Origin: Gliomastix tumulicola
Lineage: Eukaryota; Ascomycota; Sordariomycetes; Hypocreales; Bionectriaceae
Assembly: GCA_001599755.1 (NCBI GenBank)
Contig: BCHX01000005.1
Location: forward strand, 938,800 to 1,002,799
DNA length: 64,000 nt
Direction: 5' to 3'
The translations under genes were made by a program, and so were the position numbers. Of the stretch, positions 35,024 to 47,097 are shown piece by piece (position 1 is the stretch's first letter; each line of letters starts with the position of its first letter). The notes beneath the pieces are model-generated. The model saw nothing but the letters and a program-made list of their open reading frames with translations, was not told the origin of the DNA and ran no database searches.

Positions 35024-36185
35024 CTACGGCTGAGTCAAGTGCATCAGATGAGGAAACGCCTCGGACCACGGCGGCCCCAACCGCCAACTCCCTAGATCAA
35101 AGACAACCCTCTCCAACTCCGGGCTCAACGCAATCTGGCCCGTCTCGCTCTGCGCGAAGAGCGCCTTGTCCGGCGGCCACACGAGCTGGATCGAGTCGAA
35201 GTAGAACTGCAGCGAGTGCCGCGGGTCCATATCGCCGCTCGTGCAGATGTAGTCACGCAGCCGAGGCCAGGGCAGGAAGTCGACGACCACGGAGTGCGGG
35301 TGCGTCTTCTGGGCCTCGGTTGGGAGGATCCAGGGGGGGATATCCTGGATCGTGCTGGCGTTGGGATGCATCTGCCACTGCGAATTTGCATGTGTTAGTT
35401 CGTCGTCTGATCGCCATGTGCCCATTGGCCATTGGGGGGAGGGGGGGGGGGGGAAGGGATCCAGTTCCGCTTACCCGCATGCATCGGTANCCCAGCAGGT
35501 AGAACCCCAGCAGCTGCTCGATGCTCTTCGTCCGGCACTGCTGGAGACAGCCCGTGATGAAGAAGGTCAGCATGTTCTCGTCGCCCTGGTGGAGCATCAT
35601 GGACGGGAGGGAGGGATTCCTCGGGAAGGGCGACGTCGACCCCACGGTGTCTCCCACGTGCCCACGATACAGAGCTGTGACGTTGCAGCCCTCGAGGCAG
35701 TTGAAGTGGTCTGGGTGCTGCAGTCCACAGCGGCAGTCGAGGAGCCGGGTTGGTCCGGGCTCAGAGGGGACATAACCCCAGATTTTGGTGACATTATTGG
35801 CTGTAGACCGTGGAGGAGTGGGCGTCAGGCCGGACCACGGGAGACTGGCGTTGAAGGAGAATTTCGGAGGATCGCCAGGGCTGTATCCCGTATGGAGGGC
35901 AGCCGCCTGCCCTGGGTCGAGAACTGGAGGACTGCTTACCGGCGCCGTCAAGGCACGTGGGAGACTCTGCAGCTGGAGAGCAAGGCTATCGAGCTTGCTC
36001 TGGATGCCAGAGATGCTGGATTCCATCCGCTCGAGACGCTGCTTGCCCTCGTGCCGGTTCTCCCTGTGCTTGATCCGGTCGGCCAGCCTCTTCTGGTTAA
36101 GCTGAGCCTCAGTCCGGACTCTTTGCTTCGGCGGCGGCAGCGGAGGAGGAGGAGTAGGAGTTGCTGGGGTCGAGGTGGGCGTCAT
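35024..36185 (-). CDS. bZIP-like transcription factor with DUF3425 domain
   Basis: Exons 36185-35475 and 35377-35024 (phase 0) give 354 residues. A Pro/Thr-rich start is followed by a basic stretch at about 31-50 (QKRLADRIKHRENRHEGKQR) and heptad-spaced hydrophobics (MESSISGIQSKLDSLALQLQ). The strict bZIP asparagine/arginine spacing is degenerate. The rest matches the fungal DUF3425 region: LLDCRCGLQHPDHFNCLEGC, MMLHQGDENMLTFFITGC, a WQMHPNASTIQDIPPWILPT segment after the intron, and FLPWPRLRDYICTSGDM near the end. Such proteins are usually regulators of secondary or stress metabolism. The start could lie further upstream (36314 in frame). Base 35490 is ambiguous (N) and falls in a codon close to the donor site. 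It lies next to two secreted flavoenzymes on the same strand. Confidence 0.82.
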
Positions 36186-37238
36186 GGGAGCAAACTTGGC
36201 AACTACCTTGGCCGCGGTGACTAGTGGGAAGAGAGGAGGCTCAAGTTGGTGAATGCTTCGATGTCGACCAGGCTCCCTCCGTCTGCTCTCGAGGTGGGGT
36301 TCGGCCTTTATCACTCCGGACCAGGGCCAGATCCGTTAGCGACGCCCGGCAGGCGGGCGCTCTTTTGGGGCCTGACAGGTGTGGAGGAGAGCGCTAATGC
36401 AGGTCGGCGGTCTGTGTGTTTTCGGCAATGCAAGTTCGACGTCGACCTCGACGCTAGTTCACCTGAACTCCCCCCTGACTATCGCAGACGGACGGGGAGA
36501 AGGAGACTTAAAAAAGAGGCTCTTTCATATGGCTTCAGTCTCGTCATCCGAGGTTTCTTCCTCACCCAGAACTCACCGTCAAAAATCACGTGCAGATCTC
36601 TATCTGAGCTGATGAGAAAATCCGTCCAGAGAGGCTTGGCCGGCCCGGCCCCTCTTTGGATGAAGGTGCCATCTGACCCAATCACCTAACCCAATGGGTT
36701 GGGGGAGGACGGACATATGCCCTTGTTCGTTGCTAAAAGAGCGGAATTAACATCCCTGATTCGAATTAGGGCTGTTGTTGACCGACTCGTGGGCTTGTTT
36801 CCCCAGCATATCCCCAGGCTCCCCGCACTCTGAAGTCCTCCCAAGTTCAGACGGACATTGGATAGTCTGTCTCGAGGCATCGCCAGGCAGCTCTATGAGG
36901 GCTTTCACAAGGAAAACTCTCTTCTCACGGCCGAGGCTGCACGGGCTCTCGTAAATCCCGCGAGCACTAGACGACGCCATTCGAGATCAGCCCCGGATTT
37001 CCCCCCGCACAATCCGGGGTGGACGAGGGCTTTGATTCAACAACCAGGGAGGTGCTCGTATCGATGAAGATGCATGCGTGGCTGAGCAGAGACGGGCGTC
37101 GTGGCTCGCTCTCCGCTCATCCGGGACGTCGAAGGATGATGATAAATATGTAGATGAAGCCCGCCCCCCTCGGAAGGCTCACAGCCAAGCAGCAGCGACT
37201 CGGCTCTCCCAATCTCGGCTCTCCAGCTATCAGCAAGC
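36186..37238. other. Divergent promoter region, bZIP and carboxylesterase genes
   Basis: 1.05 kb with no supported gene. Open frames here overlap on both strands and show no domain. Confidence 0.45.
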
Positions 37239-39040
37239 ATGCGATCCCTCCTCTTCACGGCACTGTGGGCAGCCACGAGTGTTCTCGCGGCCCCCACGGT
37301 CGTAGAGCAGCTTGATGAACGCGCCGTAGGAACAGCAACCGTCGTCATCCCCTCCCCGGACGCGACTGTCCTCGGCAACGTGAAGAATAGCGTCGAGTCC
37401 TTCGGCGGAATCCCCTTTGCCGAGCCCCCCGTCGGCCAGCTGCGTTTCAAGCCGCCCAAGAGGCTGACCAAGTCCATCGGCGTCTTCGACGGGACAGGGC
37501 CAGCCGGTGCCTGTCCTCAGTTCGTCTCCTCGACCGAGGCCAACAACTTCCTCTTTGACCTGCTGGGGACCATCGCCAACTTGCCGTTTCTGCAGAATGC
37601 CACGGGCCAGAGCGAGGACTGTCTCACTATCACCGTTGCGAGACCGGAGGGTACCACTGCGGCTGACAAGCTTCCGGTGCTCTTCTGGATCTTCGGGGGC
37701 GGTTTTGAGGTGTGTTGCCGGTCTTAGCATCGAATCTTGCTTGCCCTGCCCTTGATATTATTGACTGACACTTCTTCTCCTAGCTCGGCTGGTCATCCAT
37801 GTATGACGGAACGGGGCTCGTCAACTTCGGCGTTGAGATCGGCAAGCCCTTCATCTTTGTCGCTGTCAACTACCGCGTGGCAGGCTTCGGCTTCTTGCCA
37901 GGCAAAGCGATTCAAGATGAAGGATCCGGGAACGCTGGGCTTCTTGACCAACGCCAGGGCCTCGAGTGGGTGGCCGATAACATCGCCGCCTTTGGTGGTG
38001 ACCCTGACAAGGTGACTATCTGGGGCGAGTCCGCGGGCTCCATCTCTGTCTTCGCGCAGATGGCGCTGTACGATGGCGACAACACGTACAAGGGCAAGCC
38101 GCTGTTCAGGGGAGGCATCATGAGCTCGGGGAGCGTGATCCCAGTCAACCCGCTCGATGGGTTCCACGGACAGGCTGTCTATGATCAAGTGGTTGACGCT
38201 GCGGGATGCAGTGGCTCTGCTGACACGCTCAACTGCCTGCGGGAGCTGGACTACATCGACTACCTCAATGCCCAGAGCTCGGTCCCTCACCTGCTGTCGT
38301 ACAACTCGATCGCGCTCTCGTACATCCCGCGTCCGGACGGCCTGGCCCTGACAGATTCGCCCGATATCCTGGCAGCCGAGGGGCGATATGCCGCCGTCCC
38401 CGTCATCATCGGAGACATCGAAGACGAAGGAACGCTGTTCGCCCTGTTCCAGCCGAACCTGACGACCTCGGCCAAGCTGGTGTCGTACCTGAACGACGTG
38501 TTCTTCAGGGACGCCACCAAGGAGCAGCTGACGGCCCTCGTCGACAGCTACGGCAGCGGCCTCTCGGCCGTCATCGACGGGAGCCCTCACCGCACGGGTA
38601 TCCTCAACGAGCTCTTCCCCGGCTTCAAGAAGCGCGCCGCCATCATGGGCGACCTCTGCTTCACGCTCGCCCGCCGGCTCTTCCTCACCGCGACCAACGC
38701 CATCAACCCGGACGTGCCCTCGTGGTCGTACATCATGTCGCAGAACGAGGGCCTGCCCGTCCTCGGCACGTTCCACGGCTCCGACCTGCTGCAGGTCTTC
38801 TTCGGCGTCAAGGACAACTACGCGGCCAAGAGCATGCGCTCGTACTTTATCAACTTTGTGTACGCGCTGGATCCTAACGGCGACGACGCCGGTTCGAGTT
38901 CGTATCCGAAGTGGCCGCGGTGGTCGGAGGGTAAGCAGCTTGCGCACGTGTTTGCTGGGCGTTCTGCTCTCCTTGCGGATAACTTTAGGTCGAAGGGGTA
39001 CGACTGGTTGGTGAAGCATATTGCATTCATCCGATTCTAG
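37239..39040 (+). CDS. Secreted type-B carboxylesterase/lipase
   Basis: Alpha/beta hydrolase of the carboxylesterase-cholinesterase family, 575 residues from exons 37239-37709 and 37784-39040 (phase 0). Signal peptide MRSLLFTALWAATSVLAAP. The family N-terminal motif is SFGGIPFAEPPVGQLRF and the disulfide marker is SEDCLTITVARP. The oxyanion-hole region LFWIFGGGFE runs into LGWSSMYDG across the intron. The nucleophile elbow WGESAGSIS has Ser near residue 240, the acid region is IIGDIEDEGTLF, and the catalytic His lies in GTFHGSDLLQVFF near 488. All catalytic elements are present. It hydrolyses ester substrates outside the cell; the natural substrate is unknown. It is transcribed away from the bZIP gene, and a link to the flavoenzyme group is possible but unproven. 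Confidence 0.92.
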
Positions 39041-39716
39041 TGCCCCCGAATGGTTCCTCGTTTTTTGGTAGCAAGTATTCCATCAATAACTTTTTGTATA
39101 CCTCAATACATTGGAGCTTTTCTCCCCGCGTTCTGTGTTCGCTTGGTGTGCTCTGGGTGGGCGCCCTTACTATACGCACGTACGAGGGTCATCTCATCGT
39201 TCGGTGTCCATGACAAACATAGCCCACCCAGCGTTCGGATCCGTTGACGCGTTGAGGTTCCCATCTTGTGCGACCTCAGGAAATAACAGTGTATGTAATT
39301 TGAAGATTTCCCACCGACCTGGTCGGAAGAAGTGGCCTATGCGAGGCTGGTGACTGGCTGCAAACAAGCCACTGTTGGTCAAGGTAATTTCCCCGATGCA
39401 GGATAATAATACGCCACAACACACTTCCCCAGTAACGAACACGGGACAAGAACACTGACTGACCTTGTCATGATTCAGCACCGCTCTGGCATCGGACGGC
39501 TTCTCTTTTCATCTACTGCCCAAGGTGTGGCTGGTTCAGTGGATTCTGAGTGAAGCTTCCGAGTCTTGGGGACGGTGATTCACTGCATCAGCCTCTGCTT
39601 AAGTAGTAGCACTCTACAAACGACCTCTTTTCTCGGCAGTCTTGGGCCATATACCAGTTCAGGATCAAAAGCAGAGGGGAAAGAAAACGACAAGAAAAGA
39701 ACATACGACGGCTACC
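39041..39716. other. Intergenic, no gene seen
   Basis: 676 bases between two plus-strand genes, with the carboxylesterase 3' end and the next gene's promoter. Confidence 0.45.
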
Positions 39717-40674
39717 ATGGCGCCACCAGGCAGGAAGCAGCCCAACTTCCCCGTCCTAGCGACCTTCTACAACGACGGTATGCTGCCTACCCTCCGCACC
39801 CGAGCCATACGACCCTCGCCCAAAAGCCTCGACGAGATTGCCAAGTTCCTGGCCGCGGAAACCGAAAGGGATGGCATAAACGCCGGGTTCATAGGGAGCT
39901 TCGCCCTCTGGGTCCGCGGCTTCCCGCCGATTCCCCAGTTCATCGACATGGCCGTCGGACTGGAGAAGGTCACCGACGTGAAGGACATTGTCGACAAGTA
40001 TGCCGGGTGAGTTCCGCAGGCTCCCTCCCTCCCTCCCTTCTCTCCCTCGAAACTGTGTGTGTGTGTGCTAGTTAGTCAGTCACCCCCGGGACTGACATCT
40101 GAGGCCGACCCAGCATATATGTCTCCGAGAAAGCGGTGGTAAACGGCGAAGCTTTGGAGATATTCGTCTCTCCGGCCGATGTGGCCGCCCGAAGAAGGGT
40201 ATTGTTGACGGACAGCACACCCCTCGTTCGTGCCTTCATCTTCCCTCGAGGTGAGTATCCCAGCCGCCTATGGCGACGGTAAACGTCCTCGGAAAACGTC
40301 CTCGGAAAGGGGGGGATAAGGAGAAGTGAAACTGACGCCCTGCGCGCTTCTACCTAGGACACCAAGTGATAGACCTCCTGCTGGATATCAACTCGGAGAG
40401 GGTAGAGCTACAGTGGGACGACATCACGACCGACCACAAGATCGTCCCGCCCAAGAGTCTATTTCAGGTATCGCTGGCAGCGCACGCCATGCAGCGGACC
40501 TGGACGAACATCCACCTCGGGCACCTGGTGTGGCTTCTTACCCATTACTGGCCTTCGATCGAGGAGCGTAATTACGACCCTCGACAGCTGCAGATGCTGC
40601 ACGATGACCTCGCTATTCGCCGGATCAGGGACAAGTTGGCCGTTGTAAAGGAGCTCATAGAGAGGAGCTTATAG
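39717..40674 (+). CDS. Nucleotidyltransferase-like family protein, copy 1 (degenerate)
   Basis: Exons 39717-40006, 40114-40250 and 40358-40674 give 247 residues. The intron phases are 2 then 1, the same as in the genes at 58.7 and 60.6 kb. The core segment GFIGSFALWVRGFPPIPQFI followed by DMAVG aligns with FAFMGGFSLYIRGSTRVPKD followed by LDITV in copy 2. There the pattern GGxxxxxRGxxRxxxDLDI is that of a nucleotidyltransferase fold. Here the second Gly of GG is Ser, and the first Asp of DLD is Phe. The strand after intron 1, LVRAFIFPRG, lacks the third acidic residue seen in copy 2 (VRMDIVI). The C-terminal part is helical (NIHLGHLVWLLTHYWPSIEE). There is no signal peptide. Catalysis is therefore doubtful; it may bind rather than transfer nucleotides. 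The upstream in-frame ATG at 39642 adds an unconvincing basic leader. Confidence 0.75.
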
Positions 40675-41111
40675 GGTCCGAGAATCGTCGGTGTCGGTGT
40701 CTGTGGTCCTTGCATTTCTAGTTGAGAGAGCAGAAGGAGTTCAGGGAGTTGGGAGTTGGCTGGTTGTCTAAGGAGGTAGGGTAGGAACATGGGACCTAGA
40801 CGGCGAGTTTGTAATCAAAGAGAGACAAAACATCATCACGAATCGTGTGTCTTGTCGAGATATCCGGCACGGTTTTCATGGGATGCAACATCGATTCTGG
40901 ACATCAGCTGCGAATTCAACCACAGTGGCCACACAGCACAAGCCGGGATGGGCTACCACGGGCACAGTGTATCATCTGACATGCCCAGCTTCTGCATCAT
41001 GGACACGACAGCTTGTGTATCTCGAATCTGACGGCGTCTTCGATGTTGTTTCAAGCCAGCTCGGCTGTTCGGACGGGCATATGATCGCTGCTCGAGGCAC
41101 GTTCGCACGAC

Positions 41112-41147
<36 letters not shown>

Positions 41148-41184
41148 GCAGCAACAGCAACAGCAGCAGCAGCAGCGGCGGCGG
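41112..41184. repeat. CAG/CAA trinucleotide repeat
   Basis: About 24 units, mostly CAG with a few CAA, ending in CGG units. It is open as Gln, Ser or Ala in the three plus-strand frames, but no flanking frame looks like a gene. Confidence 0.9.
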
Positions 41185-43190
41185 CACAATCTAGGTATAC
41201 GGTCGTCTGCCCTTTCGAGGTCTCGGCTGGGTCGGAGAAGAGTCGTGACACGAGTGATTATAAATTTGTCGTCGCCGACAGGAAGAGTCGTACAGCGCGG
41301 TCGCGACGGTCGAGGTTGGAGCCTGCTGATTCTGCGTTAGCTCCTCCGCACGAACATCGTGACCAGCACCAACAACAAGACTCCATGCCGGCATGGGGAA
41401 CGACTTTGGCGGCGGCATTTGCGGGTCGAAACCGTTGAATCGCTTACTCGCGGGCCCTTGCATCCGAGGGAGGAGTTCGTGCAGCCTCGCAGCTTTCCGA
41501 ACTCCGACGGCCGTGTCCCGTGTCAGGAAGTCGTGGGAAGCACAAAGAGAGGCGCCGAGTGGCTGGGCTGTTCTTCAGCTGACTCCAAGGCGTTGAGGTG
41601 GTACAAGTTGCCGTGTCAACCGCGGACGTCAGCTCGCGTGGTCAGAAGAAACTTTGGAAAGGGGGGGGAACGCACGTCGAGAGTTTTTTTCCCCGGACAC
41701 AATGGCTGCCAACGATCAACACTCCGTGCTTCGGACGTCATATTACTGGAAACTCGAGAGGGATGGCAGCCCACGGCAATGGTCCCTGCATGAACCAAGA
41801 TACCAATAGGGAACGATGCGAATCGATGTCGACACCAGTGCGGCCTGCGCTGCATCGGGGACCGTGCGCGAGAGGATCCCAGCAGCCAAACCTCGCAGCT
41901 TCACGACGGCAGACAACCGAAAAATCTCGGGGTCGTGATCGGGTACACAGACGAGCAGGTGCAATATATTTTCGATTACCGAATAAAAGTATCTACACGG
42001 ACTGGGAGGAAGTTAGAGGGGCAGGTTTGAAAGAGGAGGGTTGCACTCGGCATCCATTAGCTGCAGCTGCACCCGAGTCGCTTCAGGATTCACGGCTTCG
42101 GAGGTATCCGCACGTCGAAGCTCGAAACCACTGCACGGTTAGAACTTAGGTCCCGCCCTGACGGACGTGCGGCACTCGGTCTCCTGCAGCGACGCTCGCC
42201 TAGCGATAGACGCGCTGTCCTGGCCCATGATGATGACGAGCCATGATCCGACGGAAAGGCTCGCCAAAATGCCAGCCGGAAATAGTGAGGCGGACGTATG
42301 ACGATCATGACCTCGACCGGCGAGCAAAGTCCTTGGGCGGTGGCGAGCAAGGGGACGATCCCTGCTGGGGGGGGGAGACGCGAGGCTGCACGTTGTGACG
42401 ACGTGACACGAGGGTGACAGCCCGGGAATGATGGAATGATGGAATGACGGATCAGGGATGCGTCCCATTACGAAAGCTGACTCGAAACTTCCTTGCCATC
42501 ATATCATGGCTCGCCTGTGGGTGGGCAAGAGAAAAGAAACTAGCAGGAGTGGCAGACAAGCTAGACTGCTAGAGCCCCCCCCCGCAGCCAGTCTAGGAGG
42601 CAATATCAAGCCCTGCAGGCCCTGAGGGTGTGCTCCCCCCACCTCCAAGGGCTTAAGCCGCTTGTGGATGGCTCGATCGTGGGAACCTGGTAGGGGTTCT
42701 GGCAATCGTAGACCATCCGTCGCCACTTTTATCTGACCAACCGCCTTGCAAGCTGCAACGCCCTGCAGCGTCTGCCAGAAGAGCGGACGGGACGGCCTCG
42801 AAATGGGAATCGTGTCGAGCATGCTGCCCGTTAGTACGTTACAAGATGGGACATGGCTTGCTGGAATGGCCTCGAGTCGCTCGAGGTCCCCTCCAATCAA
42901 TCTCAGGGTCCCCGGCCCCCCCTGGAGCTGATATCATGAGCTGGGGATGCAGGACGGATGGATGGCTGCATGGGATGGATGGATGCATGGCTACGCTCTC
43001 CCTCCCCAACCATGAGACGGATGCATTCCCTTTCGCTTTTTATTTTTTCTTCTTCTTTCCCATGCCTGACGTATACATATACAAGACCTGTCTCGACCCT
43101 TTGAGCCAGTCCGGGCGCTGCCAGTTCTTCCAGGTGCAGGCCTAATCGAGCCCCCGCGTCACATGATTCCCTCCCGTCTCTTGCAGCTTT

Positions 43191-43217
43191 CAGGCTCAGG
43201 CTCAGGCTCAGGCTCAG
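43191..43217. repeat. (AGGCTC)n hexamer repeat
   Basis: Just over four tandem AGGCTC units, about 0.75 kb upstream of the cry-DASH start. Confidence 0.9.
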
Positions 43218-43951
43218 TCGCTCCTTCCCTCGATGTCCACTGCCAGTAGGCAAGTCTGGGGATCGTAACTGCCCGCCGCTAATCTGCCGTTTTTCTTGTG
43301 GCTCGCTCCTTCCTCGCATTCTGCATTCTTTTGCAAACCACTTCTGCCCATCCCATCCCAGGATCTTCGATCTTCGCCTCCTCCCACCTCTCTTCGTCAT
43401 TGCAAGCAGCCCCTCCATCATCTGCGAGCAATCATCATCCCCAGCCCAGCCTGCCCGTGCGTTCCCCTTCCCACCTGTTCATCTGCTTTTGAGCAGCCGG
43501 GCGGACCTTCGTCCCCCATCCCCCATCCCCCAATACCCTGTCTGCCTTAATAATACTTCGTCCCGCCCCGACGCTCTCGCTAGTCTCGCATTGGCGTCGG
43601 TTGTCAGCCTCACCATCTTCTCACTGTTCCTCAGCTAAGTCGTCATACGCCATTGACTTGACTTCGCATTCACTGCCGAGTCTATGACCCATCTATACCT
43701 GCGATACTAGTTGTTTCTTTCTGCTAGCACGCGTTTCTGTTCACACTCTTGTTTCCTGTCACCATCACTGTGTTCTGCGCAGTCATCGTCGCACACCCTG
43801 GTTCTTTTCATCCTGCCTGCAATCCCAAGCCTGTGCGAGGCACCCCGGCGTTCGATACCCATGTACCGCTTCTCAATTGTCATTTACCAGAATACCCCAA
43901 ATCACTAAATCACTGAATCGGCACGCACCCTCTCATTCATTCTCGCCCGCC

Positions 43952-46900
43952 ATGGCGAGCAGCAAGTTGTTGATCTATCTGATGCGGCGAGATCTGCGCG
44001 TGTGCGATAACCCAATCTTGCACCACCTCGGAACGGCCAAGGATCATGGTTTCACACACTTTCTGCCCGTCTACGTCTTCCCCGCTCATCAGGTCGAAGT
44101 CTCGGGCTTCATTGACGATCCTGATGCCAAATCTCCCTACCCAGAAGCACGCAGCCGAGTTGGCAAATTCTGGCGATGCGGCCCTCACCGCGTCAAGTTC
44201 CTGGCCCAGAGCGTCTGGGACGTCAAGGAATCTCTCGAGTCGATGAAGAGCGGCATGGAGATACGAGTTGGCAAGCAGAGCGATGCTGTCAAACATCTGA
44301 TTGAAGAGTTCAAGGGCACCACAGTCGGTGCCGTGTGGATGACGAAGGAAGATTCTTCGGAGGAAATCGTCGAGCAGAATCAGATCGCCTCGGTTTGTGC
44401 GGCAAACGGCGTCGACTTTAAGCTTTGGGTTGATGAGAAGTACTTCATCGACGAGTAAGTTTCCCTGTGAACCCCACGTCGTCGTCTTCTTACCTGCTTT
44501 CCATTCCACGCGAATATATATGCTAACGAGATGCCCGCAAAAGCCGAGACACCGGTCTGAAGAAGCCTACGGATCTTCCCGATGTCTTCACTGAGTTTCG
44601 CAAGGTCCAGGAGCCGCTCCGTGAGAGGCCCCGTCGCTCCCTGCCTCACCCGGACACGGGCTCACTCCCTCCCTTTCCCGACCCCTCGTCCATCCCAAAG
44701 CAGTTTGGACCTTTTGTGGGGGTCCGCAACTATGACGACCTCGAGGCGAGGCTCTTGAAGCCTCTACAGAATATCCTTTCTGATCCGCCTGCCAAGCCTC
44801 ACGACGCCGTCAACAGTCATCCCTTTGTTGGCGGAGAGACTCCAGCCTGGGAGCGGCTTATATATCTCATCCATTCTGGTAACCTCTTGACCTACAAAGA
44901 CACACGTAACGGGTTGTCAGGGGTCGACTTCAGTACCAAACTGTCGGCCTATCTCGCCCTGGGCTGCATCACAGCACGCCAAATCCATTTCGAGATGCTG
45001 GGTTTTGAAGATGGCAAGAACGATGACTACGCCGATGCACCAGGCTACGGCCAAGGCGAGTGTGAGGGCACTGCCTCGATGCGTTTTGAGCTTCTTTGGC
45101 GCGACTATATGCACCTCTGCGCTGCCAAGTTCCTGGCAAACCTCTTCAAACTCGAAGGCTTCCGCTACGAAGCAGCCTACAAGAAGACCTGGCTCGCCCC
45201 AGCAGACGCTGTCGGTGACTACATCGAGCCGAGCGAGGCCATTGGCGACATGCTCAAGCGCTTCCTCGAGGGCTCGACCGGCATGGGCTTCATCGACGCC
45301 TCCCAGCGAGAGCTGTACCACACTGGCTACACATCTAATAGAGCCCGCCAGAACGTTGCAAGCTTCCTGACTAAGCATCTGAACATTGACTGGCGTTACG
45401 GCGCGGAATGGTACGAGTGTATGCTCATTGATTACGACTGCGGCTCCAACTGGTCCAACTGGCAGTACGTCGCGGGAGTGGGTAATGACCCTCGCGGAGA
45501 CGCACGCGTCTTCAACCCAGTGAAGCAGGCATTCGATTATGACAGAGACGGCTCATTCACCAAGATGTGGGTTCCCGAAGTCAGACACTTCTCTAAGCTT
45601 GAGAACATCTTCCAGCTTTGGACCGCGAACAAGAGAGAGCTTGCCTTGGCCGGGCTTGCCCACAACATCATGGTCACCGATCCTGTCAAGGCCATCGAGT
45701 TCACCATTGACCGCAGACCCGGCCGGTCTGGAAACATGGCCTATCCTTCCCGCGGTAAGGGCGGCGGCAGAGGACGTGGCGGTGGCAGAGGAGGTCGTGG
45801 AGGTCGTCTCCCCCCCTCTAATATAAGCCCCGGCAGCTCGTCCGGTGATAAGGGATCCGGCGGCAACACCACTATTCCAGCAAACAGAGCCGGAGGACGA
45901 GGTGGCCGAGGTGGCCGAGGCGGTAGCCGCGCATCTCGCGGACGCGGTTCCAACACCACGAACCGCTCGAGACCCGCTCTGCCTCGCAGCGCATTTGATG
46001 GAGGTTCCTCTGAAGGTAGAAGCGGCAGCGACAGTAAGACTGACGGCGGCGGAAACAGCAGCAGTGGAAGTGGAAGCTCGGGCTCGTCCCAGAGCACCAT
46101 CAAGCCTTATCGGCCTTCGAGACTGGCTACTGCCACTACCACAACCGCATCGGCGAGTACTACCGAATACTCAGGCCCATTGGTTGTCAACGGCTCCAAC
46201 GCTATGCTTCAGCCGGGTGCCAGTGGATCGGGACACGGAGCAGCACAGCCTGAGCCAAACAGAGCGCCTGCTCCGAACACCTCCCCAGTCCAGACTCCCC
46301 CCCGGACTCAACCCCGGGCTCAGACACGGGCCCGTCCCGCTCGCCAACAGCCCTTCTATCTGTCCCCGATCAACAGTCCCCCCCGAGCTCCTGTCCTAAA
46401 CGGGGCTTTTCCCTATGGCAGTCCGCCTAACAACAACCCTTTTGCCCCCCAGCCTCTGAACAACGGCGGCCAACCACCCATGGGGGCTCAGTTCATGGGC
46501 AGCCCGCCCTTGGACAACCAGCACATCAACCACGGTTACAACAACGCCTACGCTCAGCCGCAGGCTCATCCTATGCCTCAGCCAGCCTGGGGAGGATACG
46601 CAGGCCAGTGGCAGCAGCCTCAGCTTGTAGGCTACCCACCCCAGCATCATGCACAGCCGCAGTATGCACAGCAGCAGATGCCGGCGCAGTTCGTGCCATA
46701 CCAGCACGCTCCCCAGCATAACATACAGCCCCAAATCATGGGATTCCCACCCCAGCTGTACACACCTCAGCAGCACCCGCCCCCTCCATATGTACCCCCT
46801 CAGCAGTACGCCCCTCAGCAGAACATGCCTCAGCAGTACATCCCGCTGCAGATCATGCCTCAGCAGAACATCCCGCAACAGAACATGGCCCAGCAGAACA

Positions 46901-47097
46901 TGGCTCAGCCGAATATGGCCCAGCCGAACATGGCCCAGCCGAACATGGCTCAGCCGAACATGGCCCAGCCGAACATGGCTCAGCCGAACATGGCTCAGCC
47001 AAACATGGCTCAGCAGAACCAGGGGCAGCAACCAAATGCCCACCACAACATGCCGCACCCCCCCGCCCCAGGTCACAACTTTCAAGGTGGTCAGTAG
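43952..47097 (+). CDS. Cryptochrome-DASH (DASH-type photolyase homologue) with long RGG/NMAQP tail
   Basis: Blue-light flavoprotein of the DASH group, which repairs pyrimidine dimers in single-stranded DNA and often modulates light responses in fungi. Exons 43952-44454 and 44544-47097 (phase 2) give 1018 residues. The photolyase alpha/beta domain starts LLIYLMRRDLRVCDNPILHH. The FAD domain contains ELLWRDYMHLCAAKF, STGMGFIDASQRELYHTGYT, SNRARQNVASFLTKHLNIDW and YDCGSNWSNWQYVAGVGNDP, all DASH signatures. The core ends near residue 560. Then come RGG boxes (GRGRGGGRGGRGGR and a second block), and a Pro/Gln-rich tail of more than 350 residues ending in about ten NMAQP/NMAQQ units. An in-frame ATG at 43877 would add 25 residues resembling a mitochondrial presequence (MSFTRIPQITKSLNRH). 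It lies 1.8 kb from carRA on the same strand. Confidence 0.93.
46862..47017 (+). repeat. 15-base tandem repeat coding NMAQP/NMAQQ
   Basis: About ten units of AACATGGCTCAGCCG-type sequence at the 3' end of the cry-DASH reading frame. Units differ mainly at third codon positions, which suggests the peptide repeat is kept by selection or that the copies are not very recent. Confidence 0.9.

Larger units (their letters stand above)
40675..43951. other. 3.3 kb intergenic region upstream of cry-DASH
   Basis: No supported gene. It holds a CAG/CAA repeat (41112-41184), an AGGCTC hexamer repeat (43191-43217) and a long C/T-rich stretch (about 43280-43950) that probably contains the cry-DASH promoter and 5' leader. 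Confidence 0.45.

Noticed and set aside
36755..36780. TTCGAAT loop in a short stem, resembling a tRNA T-arm.
   Set aside because: The conserved G53-C61 pair is absent and no acceptor stem or anticodon arm fits.
40847..41194. Open frame through the CAG/CAA repeat (Ser- or Gln-rich).
   Set aside because: All plus-strand frames stay open through the repeat and nothing coding flanks it.
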